53,086 nucleotides of DNA from contig NZ_KQ948017.1 of NCBI RefSeq assembly GCF_001513965.1, positions 482,565-535,650 on the forward strand, in the 5' to 3' direction. Below are positions 1-10,416 of the stretch, one piece after another. This DNA comes from Streptomyces cellostaticus. Its GTDB lineage: Bacteria > Actinomycetota > Actinomycetes > Streptomycetales > Streptomycetaceae. Both the position numbers and the translations under genes were made by a program. The notes beneath the pieces are model-generated. The model was not told the origin of the DNA, did not search any database, and saw only the letters and a list, made by a program, of their open reading frames with translations. Position 1 is the first letter of the stretch, and each line of letters opens with the position of its first letter.

Positions 1-1013
1 TCACGACAAGCCCCGCACGCGCGAAGACCGCCACCACCCTCCTCGCGACCGGCCCCGCCCGCCTGACGACCGTCACCACCACCCCCGCAACCAGCCCCCC
101 GCGCCCGAGGACCACCCCCGTTCCCCTCTTGACCATCCCCGCCCCCCTCGCGCCCGTCCCCGAAGGGGATGCGGTCGCGTACGTGCAGGGTGCCGGAGAA
201 GATCCGGGCGTAGGCGATCTTCTCCCCCGCCGGGCTCCGTTCGACCTTGAACACCGTGCCGGACAGCGGGCCGTCGGGGTCGCCGTCGGCGCGGGGGAGC
301 AGCCTCTCGATCCCGGTGATCAGGTCGTCCACTCCGGCACCGGTGATGGCGGACCCGAAGGTGACCGGGTGCACGAGGGCCTGCCGGGTCTGGGTGGCGA
401 GGGCGGTGCGCAGACGGTCGTCGGAGACACCGCCGTCCACATAGGCCCTGAGCAGGTCGTCGTCGTGGTCGGCGAGTACGTCCAGGGCGGACGGGCCGAG
501 CCTGGGGACGAAGCGGGCGGCGCGGGTGCCGAGCCCGGCGGCCGTCCCCAGGGGCACGAGCGGCACGTCCAGCCTGCGCGCCATCTCGCTCAGCACGGCC
601 TCGCCGCGGGCGCCGCGCCGGTCGATCTTGTTGACGAAGACCAGCGTGGGGATGCGCAGCCGGCGCAGGGTGCGCATGAGGATCCTGGTCTGCGCCTGGA
701 CGCCCTCGACGGCCGAGACGACCAGGACGGCGCCGTCGAGCACGCCGAGCACCCGCTCCACCTCGGCGATGAAGTCCGGGTGACCGGGAGTGTCGATCAG
801 GTTGACGGTGACTCCACGGAGCGGGAACGACACGACCGCCGACTTGATGGTGATGCCGCGCCGGCGTTCCAGCGCCAGCGTGTCCGTCCGGGTACTGCCC
901 TCGTCGACGATGCCGATCGCGTCCGTTACGCCGGCCGCGTGCAGCAGCCGTTCGGTCAGGCTGGTCTTACCGGCGTCTACATGCGCGAGAATTCCGAGAT
1001 TGAGCAGATGCAC
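1..1013 (-). CDS. otrA: Tetracycline resistance ribosomal protection GTPase, Otr(A)-like (N-terminal part; continues beyond window)
   Basis: Elongation factor G-like GTPase that would release tetracycline from the ribosome. From the GTG at 1013 the translation carries AHVDAGKTS (P-loop, residues about 10-18), RRRGITIKSA (switch I), DTPGH and NKIDR, and follows Otr(A)-type proteins up to 'VRDRIPFGDG' near nt 155. The GTG has GAAGGA about 11 nt upstream. From about nt 150 to nt 1 the reading frame stays open but becomes a glycine-rich tract (GGG/GGGG runs, about 50 residues), where the family normally has domain II beta-strands. The gene runs off the left edge, so the C-terminus is not seen. 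It is divergent from the molybdenum hydroxylase operon. Family is clear; whether the protein is functional given the insert is uncertain. Confidence 0.85.
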   Translation of the reverse strand, partial: MHLLNLGILAHVDAGKTSLTERLLHAAGVTDAIGIVDEGSTRTDTLALERRRGITIKSAVVSFPLRGVTVNLIDTPGHPDFIAEVERVLGVLDGAVLVVSAVEGVQAQTRILMRTLRRLRIPTLVFVNKIDRRGARGEAVLSEMARRLDVPLVPLGTAAGLGTRAARFVPRLGPSALDVLADHDDDLLRAYVDGGVSDDRLRTALATQTRQALVHPVTFGSAITGAGVDDLITGIERLLPRADGDPDGPLSGTVFKVERSPAGEKIAYARIFSGTLHVRDRIPFGDGREGGGDGQEGNGGGPRARGAGCGGGGDGRQAGGAGREEGGGGLRACGACR

Positions 1014-1035
1014 TGAGCGTGATGTCCTTCGGCAT
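967..1035 (-). promoter_or_regulatory. Possible 22-codon leader ORF overlapping the otr(A)-like start
   Basis: An ATG at 1035 has a better Shine-Dalgarno (GAGGAAGGAAT, about 8-9 nt upstream) than the GTG at 1013 that begins the GTPase. It reads 22 codons in another frame and stops at TAA (967-969), inside the GTPase coding region. Leader peptides control other ribosomal-protection genes such as tet(M), so a translational coupling or attenuation role is conceivable. This is inference from position only. Confidence 0.25.
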
Positions 1036-1266
1036 GGGTGGGATTCCTTCCTCGGTGGACATGCACGCAGCGCGCATTGCCGGTCCTCTCTGTGTGCCGT
1101 CGGGTCAGGAGCAGTGCAGCAGGGCCGCCCCCCGACAACAATGGATTAACGTTCAACAAAAGCCCTGGCGCAGCGCTCGCCGCCGCCAGGGCGCGGCCAT
1201 AGAGTGACGTACATCACGTCCGTCTGACTGATTCCCTCGCTCCTGCCCACACGGTCTGGAGGGCAC

Positions 1267-1745
1267 ATGACCCACATCAAGGTGAACGTGGACGGCACGG
1301 CCTACGAGGACGACGTGGAACCCCGTCTGCTCCTGGCCCACTACCTGCGCGACCGCCTCGGCCTGACCGGCACCCCGATCGGCTGCGACACCTCGAACTG
1401 CGGCGCGTGCACGGTCGACCTGGACGGGACGACCGTCAAGAGCTGCTCGGTGCTGGCCGTACAGGCGGACGGAGGCGAGGTGACCACCGTCCAGGGGCTG
1501 GCCAAGGACGGCGAGTGGACGGCGCTGCAGCACTCCTTCCACGAGCGGCACGGCCTGCAGTGCGGCTACTGCACCCCCGGGATGATCATGGCGGCGCGCG
1601 ATCTGCTGCGCGAGAACCCGCACCCCACCTCCGACGAGGTCCGCCAGGCGCTGGAGGGCAACCTCTGCCGGTGCACCGGTTACCAGAACATCGTCCGGGC
1701 GGTGCTCGCCGCCTCCGGGCAGCAGGTCGCCGAGGAGGCCCCGGC

Positions 1746-1749
<4 letters not shown>
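1267..1749 (+). CDS. coxS: Molybdenum hydroxylase [2Fe-2S] small subunit (CoxS-like)
   Basis: 160-aa iron-sulfur subunit that passes electrons from the molybdopterin subunit to the FAD subunit of a xanthine dehydrogenase/CO dehydrogenase-family complex. The plant-type ferredoxin domain has Cys40, Cys45, Cys48 and Cys60 (C-x4-C-x2-C...C). The second [2Fe-2S]-binding domain has C99-x2-C102 and C134-x-C136 (CRCTG). Length is normal for the family. It starts with ATG after GGAGGGCAC. Its stop overlaps the start of the large subunit (ATGA), so the two are translationally coupled. First gene of a seven-gene same-strand operon. Confidence 0.95.
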
Positions 1750-4114
<2,365 letters not shown>

Positions 4115-4118
<4 letters not shown>

Positions 4119-4969
4119 TTCCCCCGGCATTCGAGTACGCCCGTCCGACGAGCGTTGACGAGGCGGTGCGCGCGCTCGCGGACGCGGGCGAGGAGGGGAA
4201 GGTGCTGGCGGGCGGGCAGAGTCTGCTGCCGCTGCTGCGGCTGCGGCTGGCCTTCCCGGAGCTGGTCGTGGACGTGGGCAGGATCCCGGAGCTGCGCGGG
4301 GTCCGCGAGGACGGCGACACGCTCGTCATCGGCGCGCTGACCACGCACCACGACGTGATCCGCGACCCGCTGGTGCGCCGGCACGCCGGTCTGCTGGCGG
4401 CCGCGACGGCCACGGTCGCCGATCCCGCCGTACGGCACCGGGGCACGCTGGGCGGCTCGCTCGCGCACGCCGACCCGGCCGGGGACCTGCCCGCGGTGGT
4501 GCTGGCCCTGGACGGTGAACTGGTCGCAGCCGGGCCGCATGGGCGGCGCACGATCCCGGCCCGGGACTTCTTCGTCGACTACCTCCAGTCGGCACTGGCG
4601 CCGGACGAACTCCTCGTGGAAGTGCGGGTACCCAAGAGGGACGGCTGGAGCTTCCACTACGAGAAGTTCCACCGGACCGCCCAGGCCTGGGCGATCGTCG
4701 GCGTGGCGGCGCTGGTGCGGCGCGCCGACGGACACATCGCCGAGGCGCACATCGGACTCACCAACATGGGCGCGACCCCGCTGCGGGCCACGGCGGCCGA
4801 GGAGGCGCTGTCCGGTGCCGACGGTCCCCAGGCCGTGGCCCGGGCAGCCGAGGCGGCGGCCGAGGGCACCCGGCCGTCGCAGGACCTGTCCGCCTCGCCC
4901 GAGTACCGGGAACACCTCGCGCGGGTCCTGACCAAGCGGGCGGTACTGACCGCCACCGGAATGGGGTGA
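4115..4969 (+). CDS. coxM: Molybdenum hydroxylase FAD-binding medium subunit (CoxM-like)
   Basis: 284-aa flavoprotein subunit that takes electrons from the iron-sulfur subunit and hands them to the acceptor. The two FAD-contact motifs of the family are visible: AGGQSLLP near residues 32-39 and RHRGTLGGSLAHADPAGD near 108-125. The C-terminal CODH-type FAD domain follows. The start overlaps the large-subunit stop (ATGA). With the two preceding genes it supplies the complete S-L-M heterotrimer. Confidence 0.94.
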
Positions 4970-4984
4970 GCGCCGATCACCCGG

Positions 4985-5863
4985 ATGGACGACCCGGAGC
5001 AGGTGCGGGCCCGCCTGGAGGAGACGGGGTACCTCGTCGACGAAGGGCTGGCCGTCACCTGCTTCCTGGCCCTGAGGCTGCACCGGCCGTTGTTCTGCGA
5101 GGGCGACGCGGGCGTGGGCAAGACCGCGCTCGCGACCGCCCTGGCCGGGGCACTCGGCGCGCCGCTGATCCGCCTCCAGTGCCACGAGGGCATCGACGCC
5201 TCGCAGGCCCTGTACGACTGGGACTTCCCGCGGCAGCTGCTGCACCTGAGGGCTGCCGAGGCGGCCGGTGTCCAGGATGCGGACCGTCTGGAGAGCGAGC
5301 TGTACGACCGGCGCTTCCTCATCGCCCGGCCGCTGCTGCAAGCCCTCCAGACGCAGCCGTCGGTCCTCCTCGTGGACGAGATCGACCGGGCCGACGACGA
5401 GTTCGAGGCGTTCCTGCTGGAGCTGCTGTCCGAGTACTCCGTCACGATCCCGGAGATCGGCACCCTGCGGGCCGGGGAGCCGCCGGTGGTCGTGCTGACC
5501 TCGAACCGGACCCGGGAGGTGCACGACGCGCTGAAACGGCGGTGCCTCTACCACTGGTTCGACCATCCCTCCTTCGCCCGTGAACTGGCCATCGTGCGGC
5601 GCCGGCTGCCGCAGGTCTCGGCACGGCTGGCCGAGCAGGTCACCTCGCTGGCGCAGGCCCTGCGGGGCGCCGACCTGCTCAAGCCGCCCGGCGTGGCCGA
5701 GACGATCGACTGGGCCGAGGCCCTCGCCGCGCTGGGAGCCAACGAGGTCGACGCGGAACTGGCCGTGGCGACACTGGGATCGGTCCTGAAGTACCGGGAG
5801 GACACGGACCGCGCACGGGGCCTCGACCTCGCCGCGGTCCTGTCGACCCGGGGGACGACGTGA
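4985..5863 (+). CDS. coxD: MoxR/CoxD-type AAA+ ATPase, maturation factor
   Basis: 292-aa AAA+ ATPase with Walker A GDAGVGKT (residues about 40-47), Walker B LLVDEID (Asp134/Glu135) and sensor motif LTSNRTRE. CoxD proteins of this MoxR clade are needed to build the sulfur-containing active site of CO dehydrogenase. They act together with a VWA-domain partner, here the next gene, whose GTG start overlaps this stop. The role in assembling this enzyme follows from operon context and family knowledge. Confidence 0.9.
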   Translation: MDDPEQVRARLEETGYLVDEGLAVTCFLALRLHRPLFCEGDAGVGKTALATALAGALGAPLIRLQCHEGIDASQALYDWDFPRQLLHLRAAEAAGVQDADRLESELYDRRFLIARPLLQALQTQPSVLLVDEIDRADDEFEAFLLELLSEYSVTIPEIGTLRAGEPPVVVLTSNRTREVHDALKRRCLYHWFDHPSFARELAIVRRRLPQVSARLAEQVTSLAQALRGADLLKPPGVAETIDWAEALAALGANEVDAELAVATLGSVLKYREDTDRARGLDLAAVLSTRGTT

Positions 5864-7617
5864 CCGCCATGACCGGATCGGGACACAGCAGGAACGGGCC
5901 TTCGGGGACTCGGGATCAAACTCCGCGCGATCCAGGCAAACCAGCCGACGAAAGCCCCACGCCCGAACCAGGACACACCGCGAACGAGCCCCCACGGACC
6001 GGGAAGCCAACTCCGCGCGACCCGCAGAGCAGGGACGCCATCGCCCCGGCGGAACACACCACGAACACACCTCCGGAGCCCCGAAACCAACCACCGCGCG
6101 ATCCAGGCAAACCAGCCGACGTAAGCCCCACGCCCGAACCAGGACACACCGCGGACGAGCCTTCGGAGACCGGGGAGCCAACTCCGGGCCGGCCGCAGGG
6201 CTGCGGCGCTGTCGCCCCGGCGGGTCCCGGTGCGAGCGGGCTCTCCGGGGCCGGGACTCGGGCACCCAGCGGACCGGGGGACGCAAACGCCATGCCTCCG
6301 GCAGAGCCCGGCGCGAGCAAGCCCACCGGAGCCGGGGCACGGGCTGCGCACGGACCAGGGGACGCAAACGCCATGCCTCCGGCAGAGCCCGGTGCGAGCA
6401 AGCCCACCGGAGCCGGGGGCCGGGCTGCGGGCGGATCGGGGGGTGGGGCCGGGATGGGTGGGGGTGGGGTGGTGGATGTCGTGCTGGTCGGGTTTGTGCG
6501 GGCGCTGCGGGCGGCGGGGGTCGATGCGAGTACCGAGCGGCTGTATGCGTTCCTGCGTGCTGTGGATGTGCTGCGGCCCGGGGTGCGGGCGGATGTGTAC
6601 TGGGCGGGGCGGGCGACGCTGTGCGGCGGGCACGACGATCTGGAGCGGTACGAGCGGGTGTTCGCCGCCTACTTCGGGCCGGTCGGCGAGCCCGCCCGGC
6701 AGGGGGTACGGGCCGCTCCCCCGCCCCGGATGCGGCTCGTCGTGCGGGACGCGCCCGCACAGACGCGTGCGCCCGGCGAGAGCGAGCCCCTCGGGCCGCC
6801 CACCGCCACCCTCGCCAGCTCCGCCGAGGTGCTGCGGCACCGCGACGTCGCCGGGCTGGACGCCGCCGAACGGGCCCAGCTCAACCGGCTGCTCGCGGCC
6901 TTCGCCCTGCACGGGCAGACCCGGCGCTCGGCACGGCGACGGCCCGCCCGGCGCGGGGATGTCGACCCGCGCCGTACCGTACGGGAACTGCTGCGGCGCG
7001 GCGGGGAGCCGGCCCGGCTGCGGCGGCACGCGCGCGTGCGGCGGCCCCGCCGGGTCGTGCTCCTCGTCGATGTGAGCGGCTCGATGGCCCCCTACGCCGA
7101 CGCGCTGCTGCGGTTCGCTCATGCGGCGGTCCTCGGGGGCCGGACGGAGGTGTTCACCATCGGCACCCGGCTGACCCGGGCCACCCGCGAGCTCTCGCAC
7201 CGCGACCCGGACCTGGCGATGGCGGCCCTCGCGGCGGCCGTGCCGGACTGGCGCGGCGGCACCCGACTCGGCGAGCTGCTGCGCGAGTTCCTGAACCGCT
7301 GGGGGCAGCGCGGCATGGCGCGCGGCGCGGTCGTCGTCCTGCTCTCGGACGGCTGGGAGCGCGGCGATCCGGAGCTGCTCGGCGCGCAGATGCGCCGCCT
7401 GCACGGGCTGGCACACCAGGTGATCTGGGCCAACCCGCGCAAGGCCCGCCCCGGCTACGCCCCGCTGGCCGCCGGGATGGCAGCGGCCCTGCCCAGCGTG
7501 GACGTCTTCGTCGAGGGTCACAGCCTGGCGGCACTGGAACGGCTTGCGGCAGTGGTGCGCGGGGCGGAGGCCGACGAGGCCCCCGTGGTTCACGGGAAAG
7601 GAGCGGAGCGTGCGTGA
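5860..7617 (+). CDS. coxE: VWA-domain protein (CoxE-like) with a long low-complexity N-terminal extension
   Basis: The last 380 or so residues are a normal CoxE/VWA protein. They begin near 'VVDVVLVGFVRAL', with a MIDAS motif VDVSGSM (about residue 402), GGTRLG and LLSDGWERGD. It would work with the preceding AAA+ ATPase. The first ~198 residues are unlike the family: Pro/Gly/Ala/Thr-rich, made of degenerate repeats such as 'SPTPEPGHTA' (twice) and a 27-residue unit containing GDANAMPPAEPGASKPTGAG (twice in tandem). The GTG at 5860 overlaps the coxD stop, which supports the long form. An ATG at 6454 would give a family-length protein instead. The body is secure; the start is not. Confidence 0.85.
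   Translation: MTAMTGSGHSRNGPSGTRDQTPRDPGKPADESPTPEPGHTANEPPRTGKPTPRDPQSRDAIAPAEHTTNTPPEPRNQPPRDPGKPADVSPTPEPGHTADEPSETGEPTPGRPQGCGAVAPAGPGASGLSGAGTRAPSGPGDANAMPPAEPGASKPTGAGARAAHGPGDANAMPPAEPGASKPTGAGGRAAGGSGGGAGMGGGGVVDVVLVGFVRALRAAGVDASTERLYAFLRAVDVLRPGVRADVYWAGRATLCGGHDDLERYERVFAAYFGPVGEPARQGVRAAPPPRMRLVVRDAPAQTRAPGESEPLGPPTATLASSAEVLRHRDVAGLDAAERAQLNRLLAAFALHGQTRRSARRRPARRGDVDPRRTVRELLRRGGEPARLRRHARVRRPRRVVLLVDVSGSMAPYADALLRFAHAAVLGGRTEVFTIGTRLTRATRELSHRDPDLAMAALAAAVPDWRGGTRLGELLREFLNRWGQRGMARGAVVVLLSDGWERGDPELLGAQMRRLHGLAHQVIWANPRKARPGYAPLAAGMAAALPSVDVFVEGHSLAALERLAAVVRGAEADEAPVVHGKGAERA
5925..6432 (+). repeat. Direct repeats inside the coxE 5' extension
   Basis: Two repeat families. 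A segment of roughly 65 bp beginning gcgatccaggcaaaccag occurs at about 5928 and again at about 6098, differing at a few positions. An 81-bp unit (27 codons, so frame is kept) starting ggacc..ggggacgcaaacg occurs at 6271-6351 and 6352-6432 with only a few mismatches. The tandem arrangement and preserved frame suggest recent slippage or duplication within coding sequence. Confidence 0.85.
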
Positions 7618-8716
7618 GATTCTGCCCGCGCTGGAGCGCTGGTACGCGGCCCGGATTCCGTTCGGTCTGGCCACCGTCGTCGCGGTCAGCCGCAGCGCGC
7701 CGCGCGGACCCGGCGCCGCCATGGCGGTGGGGCCCGACGACGAGGTCGTCGGGAGCGTCTCCGGGGGCTGTGTGGAAGGTGCGGTGTTCGAGCTCGCGCA
7801 GGAGGTCGTGGCGAGCGGCGAGGCACGGCTTGCGACCTTCGGGTACAGCGACGAGGACGCGTTCGCGGTCGGTCTCACCTGTGGCGGCGAGATCACCGTG
7901 CTGGTGCGGCCGGTGACGCCCGAGACCGACCGGGCCTTCGGCGCGGTCGCCGCGTCCGTCGCCGCGGGCGAGCCGGTGACCGTGGCCACGGTGGTCGCCG
8001 GGCCCGCCCCGCGCGGGGCCACGGTGGCCGTCTGGCCGGACACCGTGGCCGGTACGCTCGGCGCGAGCGGCCTCGAGGTCGCGGTCACCGCCGACGCGCG
8101 CGGCGAACTCGCCCTCGGCGCCTCGGTGCTCAGGCACTACGGGCCGCGCGGGGAGCGCCGCGAGGACTCCGTCACGGTGTTCCTGCAGTCGTTCGCGCCT
8201 CCGCCGCGCATGCTGGTCTTCGGCGCGATCGACTACGCGGCGGCGGTGGCCCGCATCGGCCACTTCCTCGGCTACCGGGTCACGGTGTGCGACGCCCGTC
8301 CGGTCTTCGCCACGCCCGCGCGCTTCCCGGCGGGCGTGGAGGTCGTCGTCGACTGGCCGCACCGCTATCTCGGGGGCACCGACACCGACGAGCGCACGGT
8401 GATCTGCGTCCTGACCCACGACCCGAAGTTCGACGTGCCGCTGCTGGAGGAGGCGCTGCGCCGGCCGGCCGCCTACATCGGGGCGATGGGCAGCCGCCGT
8501 ACCCACGACGAGCGGCGCGAGCGGCTGACCGAGGCCGGTCTCACCGAGGCCGAGCTGGCCCGGCTGCGCTCACCGCTCGGGCTGGACCTCGGGGCCCGTA
8601 CGCCCGAGGAGGTCGCCGTGTCCGTCGCCGCCGAGATCGTCGCGCTGCGCTGGGGCGGCAGCGGCGCGCCCCTGACCACGACCGCCGGGGCCATCCACCA
8701 CCCCGCCGCTCCCTGA
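7610..8716 (+). CDS. XdhC/CoxI family molybdenum cofactor maturation protein
   Basis: 368-aa XdhC-family protein. These bind molybdenum cofactor, protect and sulfurate it, and load it into xanthine dehydrogenase-type enzymes. Visible are SGGCVEG and LTCGGEITVLV of the N-terminal XdhC/CoxI domain. A Rossmann-like C-terminal domain follows (LVFGAIDYAAAVARIG... YIGAMGSRRTHDERRERL... PEEVAVSVAAEI). I chose the GTG at 7610, which overlaps the coxE end by 8 bp and has GGAAAGGAG upstream; an in-frame start further upstream would lie within coxE. Sixth gene of the operon. Confidence 0.9.
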   Translation: MREILPALERWYAARIPFGLATVVAVSRSAPRGPGAAMAVGPDDEVVGSVSGGCVEGAVFELAQEVVASGEARLATFGYSDEDAFAVGLTCGGEITVLVRPVTPETDRAFGAVAASVAAGEPVTVATVVAGPAPRGATVAVWPDTVAGTLGASGLEVAVTADARGELALGASVLRHYGPRGERREDSVTVFLQSFAPPPRMLVFGAIDYAAAVARIGHFLGYRVTVCDARPVFATPARFPAGVEVVVDWPHRYLGGTDTDERTVICVLTHDPKFDVPLLEEALRRPAAYIGAMGSRRTHDERRERLTEAGLTEAELARLRSPLGLDLGARTPEEVAVSVAAEIVALRWGGSGAPLTTTAGAIHHPAAP

Positions 8717-8732
8717 GTGCGAGGAGGAACCC

Positions 8733-9488
8733 ATGGAGCTGCACCACGAGTTCACGGTCCCCGTCCCGGTCGACGACGCCTGGCGCGCGCTCCTCGACAT
8801 CGAACGCGTCGCGCCCTGTCTGCCGGGCGCGGTGGTGGAGGAGTACGACGGCACGACCGTGACCGGCTCGGTGAAGGTCAGGGTAGGGCCGGTCACCGTG
8901 ACGTACCGGGGCACCGCGGTGTTCGAGGAGCAGGACGAGGCGGCGCACCGGATGGTGCTCGTGGCGAGCGGCCGGGAGACCCGGGGGCAGGGCACGGCCA
9001 GGGCGACGGTCACCGGCACGCTGAGCGAGCGTGCCAGCGCCACGGCGGTGTCGGTGCGGACCGACCTGACGGTGACCGGGCGTCCGGCGCAGTTCGGCCG
9101 CGGGGTGCTGGCCGAAGTGGGCGACCGGCTGGTGGGGCAGTTCGCGGCGTGCCTCGCGCAGCGGCTGGGCGAACGGCCTGTACGGACCGCCGAGGAGGAA
9201 CCGGAGCCGCCCGCCCGGGAAGACGAGGAAGAAACGGAGCCGCTGGACCTCTTGCGCGTGGCCGCGGTGCCGGTGGCGAAGCGGGTCGCCGGCGCGGTGG
9301 TGGCGGGCGTGGTGCTGGCGCTGGTGGCCGTGTGCGTACGACACCGAAGGCGGATCCGGGCCTGGAAGTACGGGGCCTCGGGTACGGGGAGGGATCCGGC
9401 GAGGGACCAGCCGCGGCCGCGGGCCCCCTTCCAGGCGGGCACCAGGTCCACCGCCGGGTGGCCACCGCGAGGGTGCCGACGTCGATGA
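8733..9488 (+). CDS. coxG: SRPBCC-fold CoxG-like protein, membrane-anchored, with an extended C-terminus
   Basis: 251 aa. Residues 1-150 form the CoxG/START-like domain (LPGAVVEEYDGTTVTGSVKVRVGPVTV). An acidic linker and one transmembrane helix follow (about 180-200, AGAVVAGVVLALVAVCV, then RHRRR). CoxG proteins are proposed to tether CO dehydrogenase-type enzymes to the membrane. The ATG at 8733 follows GAGGAGGAACCC. The last ~40 residues (RAWKYGASGTGRD... to the stop at 9488) are antisense to a decayed aminoglycoside phosphotransferase, so this tail was probably gained by read-through when the original stop was lost. Confidence 0.88.
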   Translation: MELHHEFTVPVPVDDAWRALLDIERVAPCLPGAVVEEYDGTTVTGSVKVRVGPVTVTYRGTAVFEEQDEAAHRMVLVASGRETRGQGTARATVTGTLSERASATAVSVRTDLTVTGRPAQFGRGVLAEVGDRLVGQFAACLAQRLGERPVRTAEEEPEPPAREDEEETEPLDLLRVAAVPVAKRVAGAVVAGVVLALVAVCVRHRRRIRAWKYGASGTGRDPARDQPRPRAPFQAGTRSTAGWPPRGCRRR

Positions 9489-9594
9489 CGGAGCTCGGCC
9501 GGCCGTCCCGGGCGAGCAGGTTGCCGGTGTACAGGTCGCCGTGGATCCGCACTGCGGGCCGGTCCCGGGCAGGCGCGGCGAGCGCCGCCTCCAC
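9372..9594 (-). pseudogene. Aminoglycoside phosphotransferase remnant
   Basis: On the minus strand the kinase catalytic loop HGDLYTGNLL and metal-binding 'SSVIDVG' are readable from about 9540 to 9470. A frameshift near 9460 then moves the frame to 'HPAVDLVPAWKGA', the conserved C-terminal segment of APH-family enzymes. Nothing convincing is left upstream of 9594. The N-lobe is absent and the remaining ~75 codons are split over two frames, so the gene is dead. Its 3' part lies antisense under the coxG tail. It occupies most of the otherwise empty 9489-9799 stretch. Confidence 0.7.
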
Positions 9595-9715
9595 ACCTCC
9601 GTGACCCGGCGCCGAACACGGAGGCCGGCACCACCCGCCGGTGTCCGTACCGGTCCCCGGCCGTGCCCCTGGCCGACATGAGCGAGGCAGGCGCCGACGC
9701 GCAGCCGTCGACCGC

Positions 9716-9743
9716 CTCCCCCGGACAGGGGGTTACCCCCCAG
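9716..9743 (-). repeat. Short palindromic G5-6/C5-6 element, copy 1
   Basis: Read on the minus strand this has the pattern CTGGGGGG-TAA-CCCCCTG-TCC-GGGGGAG: a G-run/C-run hairpin followed by a second G-run. The same layout occurs at 11801-11838 and 39749-39785. It lies just upstream of the decayed phosphotransferase. Confidence 0.45.
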
Positions 9744-9799
9744 CATCCCGCCGCCGTCGGTAGTGCCCGTGCCCGGGCCGCGGATGTCCGGGCTCCGGC

Positions 9800-10393
9800 T
9801 CAGTCGGACCCGGCCACGAGGGCGTGCAGATGTTCGTCGTGCCAGCCGTCGGCGTGCAGCAGCGAGGAGCGCATGGTGCCCTCGTAGGCGTATCCGGCCT
9901 TCTCCGCGACGCGGCAGGACGCCGGGTTGGCGACCGCGTGGCACAGCCGCAGACGGTGCAGGCCCAGCTCGTCCAGGGCCCACCGGCCGAGCCGCCGGGC
10001 CGCCTGGACGACGATGCCGCCGCCGCGCGACTCGGGCAGCAGCCAGTACATGATGTCGGCGCTGCCGCCGGCCAGGTCGACGGCGTGGAGCCCGGCAAGC
10101 CCGAGCGGCGGGCCGCCGGGCCGGGCGATGGCCCAGACCGCACCGGTCTCGGCCCGCCACCGCTCGTGCATGCGCTCGATCCGGGCACGGGCCTCGTCAC
10201 GGCTGCCGACGGAGAACAGGTTCCACTGCCGGATCGCCGGCTCCTGCCCGCCGGCGAGCAGCGCGTCGGCGTCGGCGTCGTCCGTCCGCCAGGGCCGCAG
10301 TTCCAGACCGCCCGGGAGTACGAGGACGGGCTGGCTGCGGTCGGCCATGCTGCCTGCGGGTACGACGCCGGGTATGCCGTGGTCGGAGATCAT
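9800..10393 (-). CDS. GNAT family N-acetyltransferase (RimJ/RimL type)
   Basis: 197-aa acetyltransferase. Typical features of the RimJ-like branch are LRPWRTDDADA near the start, the acetyl-CoA-binding beta4/alpha3 segment YWLLPESRGGGIVVQAARRLGRWAL, and the C-terminal 'LRLCHAVANPASCRVAEKAGYAYEG'. The substrate cannot be predicted. The ATG at 10393 is the longest start; an ATG 15 codons in (MADRSQ) is also possible. It lies 23 bp behind the phosphoesterase gene on the same strand, so the two are probably cotranscribed. Confidence 0.9.
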   Translation of the reverse strand: MISDHGIPGVVPAGSMADRSQPVLVLPGGLELRPWRTDDADADALLAGGQEPAIRQWNLFSVGSRDEARARIERMHERWRAETGAVWAIARPGGPPLGLAGLHAVDLAGGSADIMYWLLPESRGGGIVVQAARRLGRWALDELGLHRLRLCHAVANPASCRVAEKAGYAYEGTMRSSLLHADGWHDEHLHALVAGSD

Positions 10394-10416
10394 CTCCGCA
10401 TCGTGCCACAGCCCCG

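Noticed and set aside
5925..6432. CRISPR-like array in the coxE extension or in the 46.7-47.1 kb tract
   Set aside because: Repeats are degenerate, of mixed length, contiguous or in frame, with no regular unique spacers and no cas genes.
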